From JBFMAE01 sp040756085 (GTDB lineage Bacteria > Desulfobacterota > BSN033 > UBA1163), in NCBI GenBank assembly GCA_040756085.1, contig JBFMAE010000230.1:1-9884 (forward strand): 9,884 nt of DNA. The letters run 5' to 3'. Positions 6,218 to 9,884 of this stretch are shown here, piece after piece. How positions within the stretch are numbered: the first letter of the stretch is position 1; each line of letters starts with the position of its first letter. The notes beneath the pieces were generated by a model. That model saw only the letters and a list, made by a program, of their open reading frames with translations, was not told the origin of the DNA and did not search any database. The position numbers and the translations under genes were made by a program.

Positions 6218-7504
6218 TCAGCTATTTTGAAAGAAGTCCTTCACCCTTTTGATGGCGCAGAACTCCCCGCACATGGTGCAGACATCCTCTTCACCAGACC
6301 TTCCCTCTTCGTGGTAGCGCCTCGCCTTCTCTGGATCGATGGAAAGTTCAATCTGTCTCTCCCAGTCGAAATTTTTTCGAGCCTTCGACATCTCGATATC
6401 TCTCTGAAGGGCTTTCTTGTTTCCTCGAGCAATGTCCGCGGCATGACCCGCTATCCTTGTGGCGATCACCCCTTCCCTGACATCCTCGACAGAGGGCAAT
6501 TTCAGATGTTCTGAAGGTGTCACATAGCACAAAAAATCTGCTCCGGCTCTCCCTGCAATGGCGCCGCCAATGGCACAGGTGATGTGGTCGTATCCTGGAG
6601 AGATGTCCGTCACCAAAGGCCCTAAAACATAGAAGGGAGCACCTTTGCATAATCTCTTCTCCAAAAGCACGTTCGCTTCAATCTGATCGAGGGGCACATG
6701 GCCTGGTCCCTCGATCATCACTTGAACTCCCTCTGCCCATGCCCTTTCTGTCAATTCTCCGAGAATAATCGTTTCCTCCACCTGCGGTCGGTCGGTCGCA
6801 TCTATCAAACAACCAGGCCTCAATCCATCTCCCAAGCTCAGAGTTACATCATGCCTTTTTACAATCTTTAGAAGACGGTCGTAATGTTCATAGAAGGGAT
6901 TTTCTTGGCCATTATAAATCATCCATTCGATGAGGAAGGATCCACCCCGGCTGACCACCCCCATGAGCCGACGGCCTTGCCTCAGCCGCTCCACGGCACT
7001 TCGAGTCACTCCACAATGGACAGTGATGAAGTCAACGCCTTCTTCTGCCTGACGCTCAATGACCTCGAAAAGATCGTCCACCCTCATGTTGGCAAGAGCC
7101 TTTCTACGCCTGACGGCTTCAATGGCCGCCTCGTAGATGGGAACGGTTCCCACGGGGATGGGAGAATGACGAATGATCTCCTTACGGATGGCATCGATAT
7201 TTCCACCCGTGCTCAGGTCCATCACCGTATCAGTCCCGGCCTGAATCGAAACCTCAAGTTTTTTCAACTCCTCCTCCAAATCGATGTGATCAGAGGAAGT
7301 GCCGAGGTTTGTATTCACCTTGATCCGGAGCCCCTCTCCAATCCCTATGGGCCGAAGTCCTTTATGATTTCGATTGGCTGGAATCACGATCCGGCCAGAA
7401 GTAATCTTTTCCCGAAGCCATTCGGGAGAGACCTCTTCTTCTTTGGAAACGATCTCCATCTCTTTCGTGACGATTCCCTTCTCTGCTTCACTCTTTTGTG
7501 TCAT
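6218..7504 (-). CDS. thiC: Phosphomethylpyrimidine synthase ThiC (short form)
   Basis: This radical-SAM enzyme rearranges aminoimidazole ribotide into HMP-phosphate, the pyrimidine half of thiamine. At 428 aa it is the short form found in archaea and many anaerobes, lacking the N-terminal extension of the E. coli type (about 630 aa). Visible signatures include NTNLGTSS (64-71), DLSTGG (96-101), SRGGS (185-189), SLGDGLRPG (223-231), MIEGPGHVP (263-271) and DISPGYDHITCAIGGA (300-315). The C-terminal [4Fe-4S] cluster motif is CTMCGEFC (Cys409, Cys412, Cys416), spaced C-X2-C-X3-C rather than the often quoted C-X2-C-X4-C. The ATG follows GAGGGTG, 23 bases after the ThiD-ThiN gene, so the two are cotranscribed. 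The ThiC paralogue BzaF (hydroxybenzimidazole synthase for cobamides) is the main alternative, but the neighbours favour thiamine. Confidence 0.92.
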   Translation of the reverse strand: MTQKSEAEKGIVTKEMEIVSKEEEVSPEWLREKITSGRIVIPANRNHKGLRPIGIGEGLRIKVNTNLGTSSDHIDLEEELKKLEVSIQAGTDTVMDLSTGGNIDAIRKEIIRHSPIPVGTVPIYEAAIEAVRRRKALANMRVDDLFEVIERQAEEGVDFITVHCGVTRSAVERLRQGRRLMGVVSRGGSFLIEWMIYNGQENPFYEHYDRLLKIVKRHDVTLSLGDGLRPGCLIDATDRPQVEETIILGELTERAWAEGVQVMIEGPGHVPLDQIEANVLLEKRLCKGAPFYVLGPLVTDISPGYDHITCAIGGAIAGRAGADFLCYVTPSEHLKLPSVEDVREGVIATRIAGHAADIARGNKKALQRDIEMSKARKNFDWERQIELSIDPEKARRYHEEGRSGEEDVCTMCGEFCAIKRVKDFFQNS

Positions 7505-7527
7505 AACATCACCCTCTTTCTCATAAC

Positions 7528-8865
7528 CTATCGACTTTTGCCTATAGCCGTAATGACCTTATTGACTACTTCCTGGGGATCTCTTCCCAGTACCCGGATC
7601 ATGGGTTCCTTGCCGATTTCGCCTTCATCATAGATGAAATCAGGAACTCGCTTCAATTTTCTCAGAACTTCTCTTACACCCCACTCCAATGAAGAACCTT
7701 CCCTCTCTTTTACCTTCTTCGGCTCGAGTCTCCGATCAAAATGGCCGATGAGGAAACCCTTCCTCTCCAATTGTGCGACATTCTCTTTTGAATATCGGAT
7801 ATTCATTGCCGAACAATATTCGGGATCGAACTTCATGACGGTAAGGATGACATTAGCAATGTGCCTGGAGGCACCGAACTCCGGACTACCTAAAGTGGCT
7901 ACAGAATCTTTGAACCGGACGATTCTTCCTGGAAAGGCAGCCACATCCTCTATCCCCTCAGCATAAGGGAGGGCATAGCCTAAATTGGAAGAGACTTCTG
8001 GAATGAGATGCCCCACCTTCCCCTCTTTCAATACCTCCACTGCTCTCTTTAACTCCTGGATAACTGGATACCGTTCCATCTCCCTCAGAACATAAGCTGA
8101 AGGATTGGTGGGACCTGTCCCTTTTCCAAGGTTAAAACTGGATTGGATCGCCATGGTGATAAAGATCTTTGCCTTTCTCACTGCTTCCGGGGCAGCCTCC
8201 CCTCTGGCCAGAAGCGTTGCAATCGCTGAAGCAAAGGTACAACCGGTCCCGTGGGTATTCTTTGTCTTAACTTTCGGGCTTTCAATCTCAGCAAAATTCG
8301 TCCCATCGAAGAGGATGTCGATCGCCTTTCCTTTTAAGTGGCCTCCTTTCACAACCACATTCTTTGCTCCCAATTCCCAAATCTTTACGGCAGCCTTCCT
8401 CATTCCCTCAAGAGAATTGACTTTCATTCCGGTGAGAACGGATGCCTCAAAAAGGTTTGGCGTGACCACCCATGCGAGGGGGATCAACCGCTTGATCAGT
8501 GCCCTCTGGGCATCCTTTCGAAGAAGGGGGGCTCCACTCTTGGAAACCATCACTGGATCAACCACCACCATCTCCACACCATACTGCTCAATCTTTTTAG
8601 CCACTACCTCGATGATCTTCTTGTTTGACAGCATCCCTGTCTTGATGGCATCGGCACCGATGTCGGAGAGAACAGAATCAATCTGTTTCTCCACAAAAGC
8701 GGCAGGCACTTCATGGATTGCCTGAACACCCATGGTATTCTGTGCGGTGAGGGCGGTGAGAACACTCATCCCATAACCATTCAGCAGGGTGATCGTCTTC
8801 AGGTCCGCCTGGATCCCAGCCCCGCCTCCTGAATCCGATCCGGCAATCGTCAGTATTCGCTTCAC
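7528..8865 (-). CDS. thiDN: Bifunctional HMP/HMP-P kinase ThiD fused to thiamine-phosphate synthase domain ThiN
   Basis: A 445-aa two-domain enzyme. Residues 1-265 are ThiD, a ribokinase-fold kinase that makes HMP-diphosphate: AGSDSGGGAGIQADLKT (8-24), TGMLS (76-80), DPVMVSKSGAPLL (103-115), KGGH (173-176) and the anion-hole motif HGTGCT (205-210, Cys209). Residues about 272-445 are ThiN, the archaeal-type thiamine phosphate synthase unrelated to ThiE: PEVSSNLGYA (289-298), SVATLGSPEFGASRHIANVI (321-340), MNIRYS (354-359) and FDRRLEPKKVKEREG (376-390). Fused ThiN domains replace ThiE and join the pyrimidine and thiazole halves. The start is GTG (8863-8865) with GGAG about 8 bases upstream; no upstream ATG competes. 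It sits between thi4 and thiC. Both domains look full length. Confidence 0.94.
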   Translation of the reverse strand: MKRILTIAGSDSGGGAGIQADLKTITLLNGYGMSVLTALTAQNTMGVQAIHEVPAAFVEKQIDSVLSDIGADAIKTGMLSNKKIIEVVAKKIEQYGVEMVVVDPVMVSKSGAPLLRKDAQRALIKRLIPLAWVVTPNLFEASVLTGMKVNSLEGMRKAAVKIWELGAKNVVVKGGHLKGKAIDILFDGTNFAEIESPKVKTKNTHGTGCTFASAIATLLARGEAAPEAVRKAKIFITMAIQSSFNLGKGTGPTNPSAYVLREMERYPVIQELKRAVEVLKEGKVGHLIPEVSSNLGYALPYAEGIEDVAAFPGRIVRFKDSVATLGSPEFGASRHIANVILTVMKFDPEYCSAMNIRYSKENVAQLERKGFLIGHFDRRLEPKKVKEREGSSLEWGVREVLRKLKRVPDFIYDEGEIGKEPMIRVLGRDPQEVVNKVITAIGKSR

Positions 8866-8880
8866 CTTTTTTCTCCTTTG

Positions 8881-8985
8881 TTCATCCCCCTCACCCTATC
8901 CGTTCGGCTGAACTCACGACGAAGCCCTCTCCCGCCGGGGGAGAGGGAATCCTTTCGGGAATCCAATTAAAGGTGGGGGTGAAAC
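8881..8985. repeat. REP-like palindromic element between thi4 and thiD-thiN
   Basis: The core is a perfect 9-bp inverted repeat, CCCTCTCCC (8925-8933) and GGGAGAGGG (8939-8947), with a 5-base loop. It is flanked by partly complementary arms, TTCATCCCCCTCACC (8881-8895) and GGTGGGGGTGAA (8971-8982). Sequences of this C/T-rich, G/A-rich kind are scattered through many proteobacterial genomes. Placed inside the operon, it could stabilise or attenuate the transcript between thi4 and the downstream genes. Confidence 0.65.
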
Positions 8986-8988
8986 TAA

Positions 8989-9771
8989 TTATTTTTTCCT
9001 CAATTCCTCTGTGATGAGGGCCGCTGCTTTTCCACCTGAAAGGAGCATCCCGCCGAAAATAGGGCCCATTCTGTATGACCCGAAGGTGGCATTGGCCGCC
9101 ATGCCAGCCACATAGAGTCCGGGAAAAACCTCCCTGGTATTGGTCATTGTATCCTTCTCTGCTGCCTCTGCCCAAAGTGACTTCTCACCCACGATCTTTC
9201 CCGTCTCTGTAAAAAGCTTTACATCGTTTTTCTTTTGAAGGATTGCTACGATTTCTGTGGCATGTCCCGTAGCATCGACGACAAATTTTGAGTCAATGGT
9301 CAGGGGGTCGACATGGAGGTTCGCCATCTCCACAGCGGTCCAGTTAAGGACAAGGCCGGTGACACGATTCTCTCGAATGATTAGATCTTCAGCGCTGAGG
9401 AGATTGAAAATGGTCACTCCTGACTTCACTGTTTTGGAACAGAGGGTTGAGATGGCTTCCATAGAATCTGCCGTGTAGTAACCTTTTTCATAAGGGATGG
9501 CCCGAATCCCAAATTCGTCGAGAATCTTCTTTCCTTCTTCCTGAACAACGATCTCGTTAAACATCATCCCCCCACCCCACATTCCGCCTCCGATAGAAAG
9601 TTTTCTCTCAAAGAGGGTGACCTTAAATCCATTCCTGGCCAGATAATAGGAGCAGACCAGGCCCGAAGGACCGCCTCCAACGACAGCCACATCGACGGAG
9701 AGATTCTCTTTCAATTTCTTAAAATACCGCTCGATAATCGCCTGTGTAATGATCTTTTCATCAAGTGCCAT
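8989..9771 (-). CDS. thi4: Thi4-family ADP-thiazole synthase, predicted sulfide-dependent
   Basis: The enzyme builds the thiazole half of thiamine from NAD and glycine plus a sulfur source. It is 260 aa, typical for bacterial and archaeal Thi4. A Rossmann dinucleotide motif VVGGGPSGLVC (30-40) is followed by Glu55 in TLFERK for ribose binding, the glycine-rich SIGGGMWGGGMMF (59-71), VVDATGH (164-170), and the C-terminal GLYVAGMAANATFGSYRMGP (218-237). At the position of yeast Thi4 Cys205, which gives up its own sulfur, this protein has His153 (NLHVDPLTI). That places it with methanogen-type enzymes that use free sulfide and turn over repeatedly. The ATG has GAGGAG 6 bases upstream. It appears to be the first gene of the operon. 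Similar proteins are often mislabelled ribulose-1,5-bisphosphate synthase/isomerase. The overall call is secure; sulfide use is inferred from the His. Confidence 0.93.
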   Translation of the reverse strand: MALDEKIITQAIIERYFKKLKENLSVDVAVVGGGPSGLVCSYYLARNGFKVTLFERKLSIGGGMWGGGMMFNEIVVQEEGKKILDEFGIRAIPYEKGYYTADSMEAISTLCSKTVKSGVTIFNLLSAEDLIIRENRVTGLVLNWTAVEMANLHVDPLTIDSKFVVDATGHATEIVAILQKKNDVKLFTETGKIVGEKSLWAEAAEKDTMTNTREVFPGLYVAGMAANATFGSYRMGPIFGGMLLSGGKAAALITEELRKK

Positions 9772-9791
9772 GTTTTTCTCCTCGTATTCTC

Positions 9792-9816
9792 ATTCCCGTG
9801 CAAACGGGACGGGAAT
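9792..9816. repeat. dRS3-like inverted repeat just upstream of thi4
   Basis: ATTCCCGT (9792-9799) pairs with ACGGGAAT (9809-9816). A nested alternative, CCCGT (9795-9799) with ACGGG (9804-9808), closes a GCAA loop on the plus strand, so two hairpins exclude each other. The ATTCCC...GGGAAT frame resembles dispersed bacterial repeats such as dRS3. It lies about 20 bases upstream of the thi4 start codon region. Confidence 0.5.
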
Positions 9817-9825
9817 TCAGACTCC

Positions 9826-9875
9826 TTCCCTGCGGAAGCAGGGAACCAATAAGAGGTAGATTCCTGCTTCCGCAG
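9826..9875. repeat. Three-armed inverted repeat in the thi4 leader
   Basis: TTCCCTGC (9826-9833) and GCAGGGAA (9838-9845) form a perfect 8-bp hairpin with a 4-base loop. CTGCGGAAGCAGG (9830-9842) is also the exact reverse complement of CCTGCTTCCGCAG (9863-9875). The central arm can therefore fold on itself or pair with the distal arm. It may be a dispersed repeat pair or an attenuator-like switch. No poly-U run follows, and no TPP riboswitch core is seen. Confidence 0.5.
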
Positions 9876-9884
9876 AGATTTTAA

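Noticed and set aside
6092..6514. Plus-strand open frame of 140 codons running from the transposase stub into thiC
   Set aside because: Only the codons at 6161-6196 look like a real gene start; the rest is antisense to the conserved end of thiC.
6884..7633. Long plus-strand open frame opposite thiC
   Set aside because: It is antisense to a well-conserved thiC and the end of thiD-thiN, and its translation shows no family motifs.
8105..8725. Plus-strand open frame opposite thiD
   Set aside because: It is antisense to the intact ThiD domain, with no motifs and no ribosome binding site that I can see.
9772..9884. TPP riboswitch in the thi operon leader
   Set aside because: The conserved CUGAGA and associated core are not visible; only palindromic repeats are. 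The element could still lie beyond the window.

Overview
The window looks like bacterial chromosome of moderate GC content, most like an anaerobic Desulfobacterota/deltaproteobacterial-type lineage. That placement is inference. It rests on the style of the Liv transporter, the response-regulator and sensor-kinase remnants, and a thiamine operon built from Thi4, ThiD-ThiN and short-form ThiC, a set best known from archaea and anaerobes. No rRNA, tRNA, CRISPR array or phage gene was seen.

Layout. (1) 101-3131, plus strand: livM-livG-livF, the permease and two ATPases of a branched-chain amino acid (HAAT family) ABC importer. The partner permease LivH and binding protein LivJ are not in the window. 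(2) 3132-3354: intergenic DNA with a terminator-like hairpin, a 10-bp inverted repeat that competes with it, and a possible promoter. (3) 3355-6196, plus strand: a zone of gene decay. It holds a LysE-family exporter fragment with two nonsense codons, joined in frame to the C-terminal helix-turn-helix of a LuxR/NarL-type regulator. After it come an apparently intact MNT-HEPN (MntA-HepT type) toxin-antitoxin pair, a frameshifted CheY-like receiver gene, a sensor kinase gene with no clear start codon and no kinase domain, and the first dozen codons of what looks like an IS481-like transposase. (4) 6218-9771, minus strand: the operon thi4 - thiD-thiN - thiC, read toward the decay zone, with palindromic repeats in its leader and in the gap after thi4.

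How the genes work together. LivM/G/F form the membrane and energy core of one importer. On the minus strand, Thi4 makes the thiazole half of thiamine, with a His at the position of the yeast sulfur-donor Cys, so it is predicted to use sulfide. ThiC makes the pyrimidine half. ThiD phosphorylates it and the fused ThiN domain should join the halves, so three genes cover the core of thiamine phosphate synthesis. The MNT-HEPN pair is a self-contained addiction or defence unit and the only intact-looking genes in the decayed stretch. The two-component remnants, the LysE-LuxR chimera and the transposase stub suggest that this gap between two housekeeping operons has repeatedly taken insertions and deletions.
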